Shown: positions 1 to 7,456 of the stretch, in pieces | How the letters are laid out: each line of letters begins with the position of its first letter | How positions within the stretch are numbered: the first letter of the stretch is position 1 | DNA from: an uncultured bacterium | Lineage (GTDB): Bacteria > Patescibacteriota > Gracilibacteria > Absconditabacterales > Absconditicoccaceae | Assembly: GCA_937906635.1 (NCBI GenBank) | Contig: CALCYP010000093.1 | Span: forward strand, 1 to 27,130 | Length of the DNA: 27,130 bases | Direction: 5' to 3' | Made by a program: the position numbers and the translations under genes | The notes under the pieces: model-generated | Databases searched by the model: none | Told to the model about the DNA's origin: nothing | Seen by the model: only the letters and a program-made list of their open reading frames with translations

Positions 1-170
1 TATCGAGATTATTGTACAATACTCCAGATTGAGAATATGAATGAACGAGTGAATATTACACAAATCATATGAATAAACTTAGTCAAGAAAAAATAATCAC
101 AGTGACAGATCAGACAATGAAAGAGCTTCGTGGATATGTAATGCTGATGCTCATGAGGAGCGCGAAATAG
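1..170 (+). CDS. C-terminal end of an unrecognised protein (partial)
   Basis: This reading frame is open from the window edge (first full codon at position 3) to TAG at 168-170 when TGA is read as glycine. It gives about 55 residues, including YNTPDGEYEGTSEYY and a tail KELRGYVMLMLMRSAK. Two in-frame TGA codons fall in the first third. The other two forward frames close earlier, and the stop is followed directly by heptad repeats and a terminator, as expected at a gene end. I do not recognise the family and cannot infer a function from the tail. Confidence 0.5.
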
Positions 171-173
171 ATT

Positions 174-210
174 TAGCGAATAGCTGATAGCTAATAGCTG
201 ATAGCTAATA
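174..210. repeat. TAGCTRA heptad repeat array
   Basis: Five tandem 7-bp units run here: TAGCGAA, TAGCTGA, TAGCTAA, TAGCTGA, TAGCTAA. The array starts four bases after a stop codon and ends just before a terminator hairpin. A reverse-complement version (GCTATCA, GCTATTA, GCTACTA, GCTATTT) lies at 12310-12344 between the efp stop and its terminator, so this is a dispersed family. Confidence 0.8.
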
Positions 211-212
211 TC

Positions 213-255
213 AAAAAATCCCCATCCTGCGATTCTGAGTGACGGGGATTTTTTT
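213..255 (+). terminator. Rho-independent terminator of the first gene
   Basis: AAAAAATCCCC at 213-223 pairs with GGGGATTTTTT at 244-254 around a 20-base loop, and the T-run follows on the plus strand. Arms ending in A6/T6 could also work in the opposite direction. Confidence 0.75.
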
Positions 256-641
256 GGTAAACAAATTTGTCCCCCTTTTTAAATTAGGAGGAAAATCATC
301 TAAAAGTTTTGCCACTTTTGTAGGGGCTCCCCGCAAGACTGTGGGAGAAGCCCACCCCTTGTCATTCCAAACGCAGAAATACCTGGGTCTCCTCAAGTGG
401 AATAATCAACCTCCACCACCCATCCTTATGAAGATCCACCTACTAGCAATTTAGTTTGTATAGCATGGTGAGTACTGATGTTGATAGATGATTGGAAACT
501 TTGAAAATTAGAAAATCGAACCACAAAAAAGTAAGTATGAAAAAATAAATATTCACAAGAAAATCTTGTTTTTCTTATTAAGTTCAATATTCTAATAAAA
601 AGATATCAAAAATATCAATTTTTTATTGTTATTCTCAGAAA
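256..641. other. Gene-free spacer with a GC-richer structured stretch
   Basis: No credible table-25 gene is visible. The left end (TTTGTCCCCCTTTTTAA) resembles the left arm of the palindromic element inserted in truD. Around 320-355 there is a nested stem: GGGCT pairing with AGCCC, enclosing CTCCC pairing with GGGAG. A stretch near 362 (TGTCATTCC) recalls the terminal repeat of the 12989 element. The part from about 440 is ordinary AT-rich DNA leading into gatB. It looks like decayed repeat elements rather than a gene. Confidence 0.4.
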
Positions 642-2078
642 ATGTACTTGAAAACTATCTGATTGGAAATTCATATAAAATTAGCAAGTCCGAACAAGAT
701 TTTTTGCCAATGTAAAAATGAACAAAATTTTGATACATTGATACCAAATACAAATATTTGTCCAGTTTGTACTGGGCAACCTGGTGCCTTGCCTACACTA
801 AGTAAGGAGGTTTTGGAATTGTCTTTGAAACTATGAAAAGCTCTAAATTGTCATATAAATCGTAGATCACATTTTGATAGGAAATCGTATTTCTATACCG
901 ATTTACCAATGTGATACCAGATTACTCAACAATATGAACCTACAAATGTGGATTGAAAAGTTAATTTTTTTGTAAATAATTATGAAGAGGAAAGAACTGT
1001 AAGAATTGAAAATGCTCATATGGAATGTGATACGGCCAAAATGATTCATAATGGATGAGCCGCTTTGGTAGATTTCAATCGTGCTGGCACACCACTTTTG
1101 GAAATCGTAACAGGACCGGATTTTCAAAATGAAGAAGAAGTAATAGAATTTCTCAAAGAATTGCAAAGAATTGCAAGATATAATCATATCTCTGATGCAG
1201 ATATGGATAAATGACAAATGAGAGTGGATGTGAATATATCTCTCAGAAAAGATGAAAATTCGCCATATGGAAAGAGGACAGAATTAAAATGAGTAAACTC
1301 ATTTGGTATGATTAGGAGATGAATTGCTTATGAATATGATAGGCAAAGCAAGCTTTTGGATGAATGAAAGGAAAATGAACAGCAAACAAGGATGTGGAAT
1401 GATACTGAATGAGTTAGTAAATTGATGAGATCAAAAGAAGATGCTTTGGACTACAGATATTTCCCAGAGCCTGATATGCCAGAATTGATCCTTACAGATG
1501 AACAAATGAGTCGGTTAGATCAGCAAGAGCTAGTAATTCCGCACCAAATAATCAAAAAATTCAAACAAGAATATTGATTCAACAAAGAATATATCAATTG
1601 ACTAATTAACGATCAAGAAGTACTAAATTATTTCATGAGTCTTGTTGATTTATGATTGGATCCAAAAATCACAGCAAAGTGGATTGTCTGACCAATTGCA
1701 GCTTATATGAAAGAAAATTTTGTTTGAATCAACGAATTGAAATTTGATAAAGAAAAATTTATAGAGTTTTTGAATGTTGCTATTGAGTGAAAAATCATGG
1801 ACAATCAACTCAAGGTTGTGATGGATGAGATGCTCATTACATGAAAAACAGCCAAAAAAATAATAGATGAAAAGTGATTTAGTACACAAGGAATGGACGA
1901 CAGTGAATTAGAAAATATAGTACAATCTGTGATAAATGAAAATCAAGCTATAGTTGAGCAGTACAAATGATGAAAAACAACGACATTGGGATTTTTTGTA
2001 TGACAAGTGATGAAAAAGACAGCATGAAAAGCAAATCCAAAAGATGTTTGAGAAATAATAACAAAAATGTTGAGCTAA
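642..2078 (+). CDS. gatB: Asp/Glu-tRNA(Asn/Gln) amidotransferase subunit B
   Basis: GatB is the tRNA-binding and kinase subunit of GatCAB. It phosphorylates Glu (or Asp) mischarged on tRNA(Gln) (or Asn), which is then amidated with ammonia from GatA. The protein is 478 aa, the usual family length. It opens with MYLKTIGLEIHIKLAS and carries a zinc-site region CQCKN...CPVC (residues about 24-45). Family signatures follow: FYTDLPMGYQITQ, MRVDVNISL, VNSFGMIRRGIAYE, DYRYFPEPDMPEL, and a YqeY-type tail with VGQVMKKTAGKANPKDV. About 23 glycines are TGA, including the G of LPMGYQ, so the standard code would leave only fragments. An upstream in-frame TAA at 579 and the absence of other ATGs fix the start. 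No Shine-Dalgarno is visible. It converges on ybaK with one base between the stop codons. Confidence 0.97.
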
Positions 2079-2079
2079 A

Positions 2080-2550
2080 CTATGATTTTACGATATCTGC
2101 AAATTTGAGATTTACGACTTTGGATAAATCTTTCGTAGAAAGTTCGACCTGATATCATACTTTCCCACCACTAAAAATGATTGAATCTAAATTTTGGGCA
2201 AAGGAGTGGATTATAGTCGGAAAAACTTTTTTCATTCAAATTGGAGAACACCCACCATGAATATATCAAGTCAAAGCTAATAATTCTTTTTGTGGAATCA
2301 TTTCAATATATTTTTCATTCACTACATTTGCACATTTTTTCAAATCTAATTCTTTGGCTACTGGAACCATGAATACATAGTGCTGTCATGATTTTCAAAC
2401 TGTCACCAATGTTTTGAAGACAGTATTTTCATCTTCGTTCAAAATTTTTGCTATTTCTACTCAATTTGTAGCATTTGTATCTCAGTAAAAATATTCTTTA
2501 AATTCAATCTTTTTCTGTTGTAGTATTCTCATTACATTCGTTTTATCCAT
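2080..2550 (-). CDS. ybaK: Cys-tRNA(Pro)/Cys-tRNA(Cys) deacylase, YbaK/EbsC family
   Basis: This family hydrolyses Cys mischarged on tRNA(Pro), acting in trans as an editing factor in the cytoplasm. The 156-aa product matches it end to end: KTNVMRILQQKKIEF at the N-terminus, VFKTLVTVGKSGQHYVFMVP in the middle with the conserved catalytic-site Lys, then LTGYIHGGCSPIGMKK and a FSGGKVGYQVELS tail. Seven or more glycines are TGA, among them the G of SPIGMKK. The length is normal for the family. It sits tail-to-tail with gatB and downstream of the tRNA cluster on the same strand, a fitting translation-quality neighbourhood. No Shine-Dalgarno is visible upstream. Confidence 0.95.
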
Positions 2551-2646
2551 GAAAGAAGTTTTTAGATAAATATATTATGAATATAGGGATATATAAAAGA
2601 TTTTCAAATTAAAAAAATTTTCACGTTGTTTGTGAATTTGCTCAAA

Positions 2647-2745
2647 TGGTGGGTGATATAGGACTCGAATTTACCCCGATTCTCGGGGCCTATGACCCCC
2701 AGCTTGTAACCCCGCAATGCTGCGTGGCTAGCCAACTGAAATGAC
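2647..2745 (-). pseudogene. Decayed tRNA-Val copy with two hairpin insertions
   Basis: Positions 2637-2669 are identical to 2787-2819, the 3' half of the intact tRNA-Val plus its flank, including the encoded CCA. The copy then diverges. Extra DNA with a perfect CCCCGA/TCGGGG hairpin splits the T arm. A second GC hairpin (CGCA/TGCG) replaces the anticodon stem and D-side sequence. Only GGCTAGCCAACTGA of the 5' half survives, and the acceptor cannot pair. It lies at the downstream end of the tRNA transcript and may now serve only as a processing or termination structure. Confidence 0.7.
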
Positions 2746-2796
2746 AAAAAAAATGAGAATTAGATTCCCATTTCAAATATGATGTTTTTGCTCAAA

Positions 2797-2873
2797 TGGT
2801 GGGTGATATAGGACTCGAACCTATGACCCCCTGCTTGTAAGGCAGATGCTCTAGCCAACTGAGCTAATCACCC
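2797..2873 (-). tRNA. tRNA-Val(UAC)
   Basis: This is a full cloverleaf read on the minus strand. The acceptor is GGGTGAT/ATCACCC, the anticodon loop CTTACAA gives anticodon TAC, and the T arm is ATAGG-TTCGAGT-CCTAT. Discriminator A and an encoded CCA (2797-2799) are present. It is the last intact tRNA of the transcript. Confidence 0.97.
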
Positions 2874-2892
2874 ATACAAGCAAAAACAAATT

Positions 2893-2964
2893 TAGTCCCA
2901 CGGGGAATCGAACCCCGATTGGCGGATTGAAAGTCCGCTGTCCTAACCGTTAGACGATGAGACC
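2893..2964 (-). tRNA. tRNA-Glu(UUC)
   Basis: On the minus strand the anticodon stem is GCGGA/TCCGC with loop CTTTCAA, giving anticodon TTC. The acceptor pairs GGTCTCA with TGGGACT, including terminal G-U wobble pairs. The T arm is CGGGG-TTCGATT-CCCCG. No CCA is encoded, so it must be added by a nucleotidyltransferase. Confidence 0.95.
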
Positions 2965-3005
2965 ATGTCTTTTCGGACTTTAAATCGTGAATTTTATTAT
3001 TTTAA

Positions 3006-3082
3006 TGGCGGGACGAATGGGACTCGAACCCATGACCTCCTGCGTGACAGGCAGGCGTTCTAGCCGGCTGAACTACCGCCCC
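3006..3082 (-). tRNA. tRNA-Asp(GUC)
   Basis: The anticodon stem CCTGC/GCAGG encloses loop CTGTCAC, giving anticodon GTC. The acceptor is GGGGCGG/TCGTCCC. Discriminator G fits aspartate identity and is followed by an encoded CCA at 3006-3008. Confidence 0.97.
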
Positions 3083-3105
3083 ATAGCCATAAAATAATTC
3101 CTTAA

Positions 3106-3181
3106 TGGAGCCAGCAATCAGACTTGAACTGATAACCTACCGCTTACAAGGCGGTTGCTCTACCGATTGAGCTATGCTGGC
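3106..3181 (-). tRNA. tRNA-Thr(UGU)
   Basis: The anticodon stem ACCGC/GCGGT encloses loop CTTGTAA, giving anticodon TGT. The acceptor GCCAGCA/TGCTGGC is perfectly paired, with discriminator T and an encoded CCA at 3106-3108. It lies 19 bases downstream of the rpsT stop, so it is probably cut from the same transcript. Confidence 0.97.
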
Positions 3182-3200
3182 AAATAATCTTTTTGAGAGA

Positions 3201-3467
3201 TTACTTTTTGTTTGCTTTGTCAAACATTACTGCAATGTTGTGCTTTTTCCTTCCTCAATTTTTCTTTTTCAAGATACCAACTTTAACACATTTATCTATA
3301 TATTTATAGATGGTGCTAACTTGTTCTTTTGTGACAGGCTCTCCTTTTTCTATTGCTTTTCTGAATTTTTTGATTGCCATCTTCATTCTCAATTTAAAGT
3401 CAAAATTTCTCTGACGTAATTTCAAAGATCTTCTTACTGCTTTCTTTGCTGATTGTGTAATTGGCAT
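3201..3467 (-). CDS. rpsT: 30S ribosomal protein S20
   Basis: S20 is a small basic helical protein that binds 16S rRNA in the body of the 30S subunit. The 88-aa product is the usual length. It starts MPITQSAKKAVRRSLKLRQR and has the family pattern of long basic helices (NFDFKLRMKMAIKKFRKAI). With the standard code it would end after LKKKN. Reading TGA as Gly extends it through GGRKKHNIAVMF to TAA, matching the conserved C-terminal helix. The gene is embedded within the tRNA cluster, with tRNA-Asn 39 bases upstream and tRNA-Thr 19 bases downstream on the same strand, so it is probably processed out of a mixed tRNA-mRNA precursor. Confidence 0.95.
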
Positions 3468-3506
3468 TCGAATTCAAAATAAATATTAAAAGGAATTTAT
3501 TAAACT

Positions 3507-3579
3507 CTCCGGGAGAGGGGCTCGAACCCACGACCCAATGATTAACAGTCATTTGCTCTACCGACTGAGCTATCCCGGA
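3507..3579 (-). tRNA. tRNA-Asn(GUU)
   Basis: The anticodon stem AATGA/TCATT encloses loop CTGTTAA, giving anticodon GTT. The acceptor TCCGGGA/TCCCGGA is perfect and the discriminator is G. No CCA is encoded. With gatB nearby, GatCAB-dependent amidation of this tRNA is possible, but whether it is used is not visible here. Confidence 0.96.
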
Positions 3580-3667
3580 ATGTGTAACAAAGGGATATAT
3601 ACTGATTCAAAAACATATTTCAAGACTTTTTTGCACTTTTTTTACAGCATTTTGTCTCAAAATAATT

Positions 3668-3749
3668 TACCGAGAACAGGACTCGAACCTGCACACCTCA
3701 CGGCACCTGGTTCTAAGCCAGGCGTGTCTACCAATTCCACCATCTCGGC
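3668..3749 (-). tRNA. tRNA-Leu(UAG)
   Basis: This is a class II tRNA with a long variable arm (TGCCGTGAGGTGT). The anticodon stem CCTGG/CCAGG encloses loop CTTAGAA, giving anticodon TAG. The acceptor GCCGAGA/TCTCGGT has discriminator A. No CCA is encoded. Confidence 0.96.
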
Positions 3750-3756
3750 ATGTATT

Positions 3757-3829
3757 TTCAGGAGCTAGGATTCGAACCTAGTACCTTCTGATTCAGAGTC
3801 AGACGTTCTACCAAGTGAACTACTCCTGA
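3757..3829 (-). tRNA. tRNA-Gln(CUG)
   Basis: The anticodon stem TCTGA/TCAGA encloses loop CTCTGAA, giving anticodon CTG. The acceptor TCAGGAG/CTCCTGA is perfectly paired with discriminator A and no encoded CCA. It is one of two Gln tRNAs in the cluster and is likely charged through the GatCAB route. Confidence 0.94.
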
Positions 3830-3855
3830 TTAGAATCGAATCTTTTCGTAATCCT

Positions 3856-3930
3856 TGGTTGCGGGGGATGGAGTTGGACCACCTATCTTCGGGTTATGAG
3901 CCCGACGAGATACCGTTTCTCTACCCCGCA
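3856..3930 (-). tRNA. Initiator tRNA-fMet(CAU)
   Basis: The anticodon loop CTCATAA gives CAT, flanked by the three G-C pairs (TCGGG/CCCGA) that mark bacterial initiators. A11-U24 in the D stem also fits. The 1-72 pair is U-A, instead of the usual C-A mismatch. The T loop reads TCCAACT, so position 55 is C where nearly all tRNAs have the U that TruB converts to pseudouridine. CCA is encoded at 3856-3858. Confidence 0.93.
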
Positions 3931-3937
3931 TCGAAAT

Positions 3938-4008
3938 TTGGGAAACCAGGATTCGAACCTGGACTGACGGAGTCAAAGTCCGCTGTCCTACCGTTAGACG
4001 ATTTCCCA
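3938..4008 (-). tRNA. tRNA-Gln(UUG)
   Basis: The anticodon stem GCGGA/TCCGT encloses loop CTTTGAC, giving anticodon TTG. The acceptor TGGGAAA/TTTCCCA is perfect, with discriminator A and no encoded CCA. It is the first tRNA of the minus-strand transcript. Confidence 0.95.
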
Positions 4009-4167
4009 ATATTTTTGTATTTTGCAACAAAAACGTCCATAAAACAATGGACACTATTCAATATAAGAATTTTTAGATAAATTTCAAGATGAAATTTTTG
4101 GAAAATTTGTTTTTCAAAAGAGCCAAATGAAAAACATCCGGCTCAAAACACATAAAATCAAATTAAC

Positions 4168-4602
4168 TTAAATCACATAACTAAATGCAATTCTTTTTTC
4201 TTCGTCTGAAATCGCGATTTCTCGCATTTTTTCAACAATTTTTTGTCGATACTCTCTTTTCACAATCCCCAAAAGGGATTGTAGTTCTTTTATCGTTTTA
4301 GCATGTCTGATAAGTTCCTCAGACCAAGCCATCCTATCATCGTAACCAAGAGAATAAAAATACTTGGTTGCTTCAGCAAACGATGATACACTAGATTTGA
4401 GATATGCTTTTGCGACTACATTTTCGACTTCACTTAATTTTTGTTCTTTCAGAACTAAAAACCATTCAGCGAAGCCAAAGAATTTTTTTGCAAGATTTTC
4501 ATCTGCACGGAAAACGCTTACCAGTAAATAGCTATTGTGCCGAATTTGTTCAAAAGTATCAGCACATGGATTTGCTAGGAAATTTTCTAATGCATTGTAC
4601 AT
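4168..4602 (-). CDS. Helical protein of unknown function with strong expression signals
   Basis: I do not recognise this 144-aa protein. It looks almost entirely alpha-helical and charged (MYNALENFLANPC at the start, KEQKLSEVENVVAKAY and SEELIRHAKTIKELQSLL further on), with no signal peptide or membrane segment. It is unusual for this window: its three glycines are GGC, GGT and GGG and it has no in-frame TGA, so it reads the same in both codes. It also has a textbook Shine-Dalgarno (AAGGAGGA six bases before the ATG) where its neighbours have none, and a clear sigma-70-type promoter. Three glycines are too few to prove transfer from a standard-code donor. It sits head-to-head with a retroelement remnant. 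I compared it with Avd, the retroelement accessory protein, and saw no convincing match. Confidence 0.85.
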   Translation of the reverse strand: MYNALENFLANPCADTFEQIRHNSYLLVSVFRADENLAKKFFGFAEWFLVLKEQKLSEVENVVAKAYLKSSVSSFAEATKYFYSLGYDDRMAWSEELIRHAKTIKELQSLLGIVKREYRQKIVEKMREIAISDEEKRIAFSYVI

Positions 4603-4640
4603 AAATCCTCCTTTCTTATTATTTTTATTTTTGTACAGAT

Positions 4641-4668
4641 ATTATACATATAAGATATAAATTTTCAA
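4641..4668 (-). promoter_or_regulatory. Sigma-70-type promoter of the 4602 gene
   Basis: On the minus strand TTGAAA (4663-4668) is followed after 16 bases by TATAAT (4641-4646). This places transcription start roughly 30 bases before the ATG and leaves room for the AAGGAGG ribosome-binding site at about 4608-4615. Confidence 0.75.
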
Positions 4669-4710
4669 CGAAAATATGATAAAAATTTGTCGAGGTGGCT
4701 GGGATGATTA

Positions 4711-5052
4711 CCATCCTTGGTAAGACCAATTATCAAAGATTTTTTGGAGAATAATCTCAAACTCACTTTACACCCAAAAAAAATTTATCTACAAAATGTA
4801 AATCATTGAGTACAATTTTTATGAGCATTTATAAAACCATACCGTATCTATCGTTCAAAGAGAAGTGTAAAAAATTTTTATAAGATGATGAAAGAATGCA
4901 ATAATACTCCATGAGATTCGTCATTAAATTCATATCTCTGATTGTTTAAACATTATAACCAATATCAATTAGTCCAAAAGATAATAAAAGATTTAAAATT
5001 TGATAATCTAAAAAAAATATCAAAAATGGTAAAGTATTATTGTCAGAAATAG
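4711..5052 (+). pseudogene. C-terminal remnant of a DGR-type reverse transcriptase
   Basis: The frame is open from about 4654 to TAG at 5050-5052 with TGA as glycine, and family resemblance begins near 4711. It shows the end of the palm and the thumb typical of reverse transcriptases of diversity-generating retroelements: IIKDFLENNLKLTLHPKK, then GVQFLGAFIKPYRIYRSKR, then NSYLGLFKHYNQYQL. Three glycines in this stretch are TGA. The fingers, the catalytic YxDD-type motif and any start codon are missing, so it cannot be active as it stands. I found no template repeat, variable repeat or Avd gene nearby. It could also be the tail of a related bacterial retron or group II-like RT, but the FLG...KP.R.Y signature favours the DGR class. 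Confidence 0.75.
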
Positions 5053-5163
5053 AAAAACTTGTTTTATTACCGAGTGAAATTACCTCAAATTGATAATTTT
5101 TTTTATTTTATAAAACTTGTTTTTTCTATCTTATTAATTATAAGTTTAGCATAAAAAAATCAC

Positions 5164-5198
5164 AATTATTAATTTTTAATTATTAATTCTTAATTGTT
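5164..5198. repeat. AATTNTT heptad repeat directly before murC
   Basis: Five exact 7-bp units, AATTATT, AATTTTT, AATTATT, AATTCTT, AATTGTT, end two bases before the murC ATG. A near-identical array precedes truD (17944-17979), and the last part (ATTCTTAATT) precedes truB. It occupies the position where a leader or ribosome-binding site would be. Confidence 0.75.
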
Positions 5199-5200
5199 CT

Positions 5201-6571
5201 ATGAATTGAAATATAGTTTTGGTCTGAGCCGGTTGAAGTGGAATGTCTGCAGTGGCAGGAATACTTTTTGAATTATGATACGAAAAAGAATTAATATGTC
5301 TGGATTGAAATCAAAGTGAATTGACCGATAAATTAGGAAAAAAAGGAATCAAAGTATTGATATGAGAAAATAAATACAAAGTCTGACTTTTTGATCATGT
5401 AATTTATTCTGAAGCTTGTGTAAATTCTCCTGAAGTCATTGCCGCCAAAAGCTATGAAAGGACACCAAAACAAAGCAGATTTATCTGAAATTATTTTCAA
5501 TTTTTGTGAGAAATCAGTAAATATTTCACTACTATCGGGATAGCTGGGACAAATGGGAAAAGTAGTACTACATCAATGTTAATCTATACTGCGAAAAAGT
5601 ATTTAAAAAATTTATGACTTTGAATCGTATGAGCATTGGTGCCTGATTTGGACTGAAATAATTATTATTTGAATCAAAATAAAAAAGATGAAATAAAAAA
5701 TATTTTCGATCACATATTCACCTGAAAATGATTGGACTACAATTTGATTAAAAAAAATTATTTCATCATAGAATCTTGTGAATACAAAAGACATTTTTTG
5801 ATGCTGGATACTGATTATGGAGCTATAACCAATATTGAATTGGATCATACTGACTACTACAAAGATTTGAATGACTACTCCTCTGCTTTTGCTGAATGGA
5901 CTAATAAAATTAAACATAGTGTAATTTCCACTGAAAATTTGAATATCCCTTGAATCAAACAAATCTGAACTACTCACTTCAATTTCAAAAAAATTTTTTG
6001 AGAGCACAATGACAAAAATGGTTCAATAGTTTTTGAATTGATTAAAAAATTAAACCCAAATATTGGTGACAAAGAATTAAAAGAATTAAAAGAATCAATT
6101 GAAAATTTTGGGTGACTTCGGAGGAGGATGGAATATCTCAGGACAACTGAAAAATGAGCAATGCTTTTTTCAGATTACTGACATATGGCAAGTTCTATCA
6201 AATTGTGCCACCAAGCTCTGAGACAGCATTTCCCAGACAGAAAATTGACCGCAATATTTCAGCCACATCAGGTAAACAGAGTCCTCAGAGAATGGAATGA
6301 ATTTTGAGAAGTTTTGAAAAATTTTGATCATATCTATATCTTCAATATTTATGCAGCCAGAGAAAATTTAGATGAACAATTGGAAAATTTCAAACATTTA
6401 AATATCCAAAATGCAAATAGTGTGACAGAATTATGAAATATTTTTGCCAAAAATTGTAACTGAAAATATATTACTGAAATTTCAGATGTACAAAAGATTA
6501 TCAATAATGCTTGAAAAAACGACATTATCACAATTTTCACAGCGTGAGATTTAGATTATTTGATTAGATAA
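5201..6571 (+). CDS. murC: UDP-N-acetylmuramate-L-alanine ligase (Mur ligase family)
   Basis: MurC joins L-Ala to UDP-MurNAc using ATP, the first peptide step of peptidoglycan precursor synthesis. The 456-aa protein shows the three Mur domains. An N-terminal Rossmann fold starts VLVGAGGSGMSAVAG. The central ATP-binding domain has P-loop GIAGTNGKSSTTSM (about 114-126), then ESCEYKRHF and NIELDHTDYY. The C-terminal domain has RRRMEY, DYGHMASSI and FQPHQVNRV, the counterparts of the MurC KRR.E, DYAHHPTE and FQPHRYSR motifs, and ends with TAGDLDYL. The second histidine of the usual DYAHHP motif is replaced (DYGHMAS), so it is a divergent member. Mpl, a related ligase, is less likely. TGA glycines occur throughout. 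The leader is a heptad AT repeat with no Shine-Dalgarno. Confidence 0.88.
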
Positions 6572-6655
6572 TTTTTCACCAACTTAATTTTGTTGATTTT
6601 TAATCCAAAAATATTATTAATAAATGATAATATGTTTATTATTATAAAATTTCAT

Positions 6656-7150
6656 ATGAAACAAAAAATCATAATTACCACAATATTGAGCTGAATGATA
6701 GCTTTAACTTGATGCTCACTGATACCACAGACAGAAAATTGACAAAACGAGACACCAAATCCAGCATCAGTTTTTTGTGAAGAAAATGGCGGGACTTTAG
6801 AAATTATCCCAGATGAATGATGAACAAGATGAAACTGTAATTTTGATGATGGAAGTTTTTGCGAGGAACGAGCATATTATCACGGAGAGTGTAGCCCTGG
6901 TCGATGAGATGGAAATACAATAGAAATAGAAGAGATCCAAGAAGTTCAAAATGATGAAAATATATCACAAGAAGAAAAAGAAGAAATCTCCAATTTAATT
7001 GAAGAGATACAAGAACACGATGAAACCGTGCAAATAGACGAAAGCATAGTAGACGACACTCTAAAAAGATATTGAACTTCATGAGAAAATCTCGAAGAAA
7101 GTGATATTGATTTAATGAATGAAATTATTGATATGGTAACTCAAAGCTAA
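6656..7150 (+). CDS. DUF333-type lipoprotein
   Basis: This 164-aa protein starts with a lipoprotein signal, MKQKIIITTILSGMIALTGCS, cleaved before Cys22 at the lipobox LTGC, whose glycine is TGA. Residues about 36-78 match the DUF333 (putative haemolysin) module: ASVFCEENGGTLEI, GGTRGNCNFDDGSFCEERAY, HGECSPG. The remainder is an acidic, glutamate-rich helical tail. DUF333 domains are secreted or outer-surface cysteine-rich modules without a firmly known function. An in-frame ATG lies 24 bases upstream, but 6656 gives the cleaner signal peptide. It begins the run of small envelope genes that continues to 9210. Confidence 0.85.
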
Positions 7151-7171
7151 ATTTTATATCCAAAATAAAAA

Positions 7172-7456
7172 ATGAAAACATTTTTCCAGATAATTACATG
7201 ATTCTTTTTCTTTTTGAGCATCATAGTTTGATTATTCTTTTTGAGATGAGATGTGATTTTTTCAGCACAAGCATTTAAAATAATAAAAATGATTTTGATA
7301 CCTGGATATTTGATACTTACATGATTAATGGTTTGATATTTGGTTGCAAATATCCGATCCAGACAAAATAACAATGAAGAAAGAGTTTACTCAAAATCAT
7401 TTTTAATATGAATAATAAGTTGAGTAATTTTAGCACTTGTGTATATGGTAATATAA
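7172..7456 (+). CDS. Small three-helix membrane protein
   Basis: The 94-aa product has three hydrophobic segments (about residues 5-23, 37-58 and 76-93) with a short polar loop RSRQNNNEERVYSK between the second and third. Six TGA glycines fall mostly in the helices, so the standard code would hide it. It starts 21 bases after the DUF333 lipoprotein, and its stop overlaps the ATG of the next lipoprotein (TAATG), indicating one transcript and probable translational coupling. I do not recognise the family. Confidence 0.8.

Noticed and set aside
903..2152. Minus- and plus-strand standard-code frames of 60-105 codons across gatB
   Set aside because: They are shadows of gatB, which runs unbroken through this region when TGA is glycine; their products look like reverse-frame noise rich in Phe, Ile and Ser.
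4694..4722. WDDY as a possible catalytic RT motif
   Set aside because: It is in a different frame from the fragment, ends at TAA at once, and lies too close to the next motif for a normal RT.
4776..4783. Apparent frameshift in the run of eight A within the reverse transcriptase remnant
   Set aside because: Counting codons shows that the frame before the run (LTLHPKK) and after it (IYLQ) is the same; the fragment is truncated but not frameshifted here.
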